In this document: positions 5,310 to 5,428 of the stretch, one piece after another
Layout: each line of letters opens with the position of its first letter
Position numbering within the stretch: position 1 is the stretch's first letter
Origin: Pseudomonadota bacterium
GTDB lineage: Bacteria; Pseudomonadota; Gammaproteobacteria; Pseudomonadales; UBA5518
Assembly: GCA_963204845.1 (NCBI GenBank)
Contig: CAUJIL010000019.1
Span: 1 to 5,428, forward strand
Direction: 5' to 3'
Length of the DNA: 5,428 nt
The notes under the pieces: model-generated
Seen by the model: the letters and a program-made list of their open reading frames with translations, nothing else
Told to the model about the DNA's origin: nothing
Databases searched by the model: none
Made by a program: the position numbers and the translations under genes

Positions 5310-5428
5310 GTGAGCAATCAAGGCGTTAACAAGAGGAGACGGCAGTTCCTGACCGCCGCCACCTCGGTGGTGGGTGCGGCCGGCGTCGTCGGTGTTGCGG
5401 TGCCGTTCGTGGCCTCCTGGAATCCCAG
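5310..5428 (+). CDS. petA: Ubiquinol-cytochrome c reductase Rieske iron-sulfur subunit, N-terminal part (partial)
   Basis: The first 39 codons are present; the gene continues beyond the window. The peptide has a short polar start, the twin-arginine motif NKRRRQFLTAA (7-17), and a hydrophobic segment from about 15 to 35, ending in VPFVASWNP. This matches the N-terminus of proteobacterial Rieske proteins, which are exported folded by the Tat system and keep this segment as an uncleaved membrane anchor. The 2Fe-2S cluster-binding CTHLGC and CPCHGS motifs would be further on and cannot be checked. The Rieske subunit passes electrons from ubiquinol at cytochrome b to cytochrome c1. The start is GTG 5310 with GGAG (5296-5299) ten bases upstream. 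The location after rplM-rpsI is typical of gammaproteobacteria with a bc1 complex, where petB and petC usually follow. Confidence 0.87.
   Translation, partial: MSNQGVNKRRRQFLTAATSVVGAAGVVGVAVPFVASWNP

Overview
This is an ordinary, densely packed, GC-rich chromosomal segment from a gammaproteobacterium. I infer the group from close resemblance to E. coli and Pseudomonas proteins and from gene order. A petA gene, the Rieske subunit of cytochrome bc1, points away from Enterobacteriaceae and towards lineages such as Chromatiales or Pseudomonas-like relatives. The genus cannot be settled by eye. I see no insertion sequence, phage gene, tRNA, rRNA or CRISPR array.

Layout. Positions 1-1191 (+) hold the last 32 codons of hisD overlapping hisC by ATGA, the end of a histidine-biosynthesis operon. 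Positions 1232-2812 (-) hold a two-gene unit: zapG (yhcB), with a TTG start behind a good ribosome-binding site, and then a membrane-anchored DegS/AlgW-type protease with a GTG start. This unit converges on hisC across a 40-base gap containing a small GC-rich hairpin. Positions 2813-3069 are a divergent control region with a TATACT -10 box facing zapG, a candidate promoter facing zapE, and an imperfect repeated element. On the + strand follow zapE (3070-4161), then rplM and rpsI (4251-5085) behind their own promoter, a strong terminator-like hairpin at 5124-5155, a promoter at 5217-5245, and the first 39 codons of petA running off the window.

How the genes fit together. hisD and hisC act in the last part of histidine synthesis. 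ZapG and ZapE link envelope growth and division, and the DegS/AlgW protease is the periplasmic sensor that starts the sigma-E/AlgU envelope stress response. L13 and S9 are ribosomal proteins usually made from one transcript. PetA belongs to the respiratory or photosynthetic bc1 complex. From known genomes, zapE-zapG-deg on one side and rplM-rpsI on the other match E. coli order, while his genes beside the protease and petA after rpsI match Pseudomonas. The window looks like a bridging form of a conserved housekeeping neighbourhood.

I found no convincing new system. The points most worth a second look are the repeat and palindrome between zapG and zapE, the enlarged loop in the DegS-like protease, the TTG start of zapG, the short ribosome-binding-site spacing of zapE, and the rplM leader.
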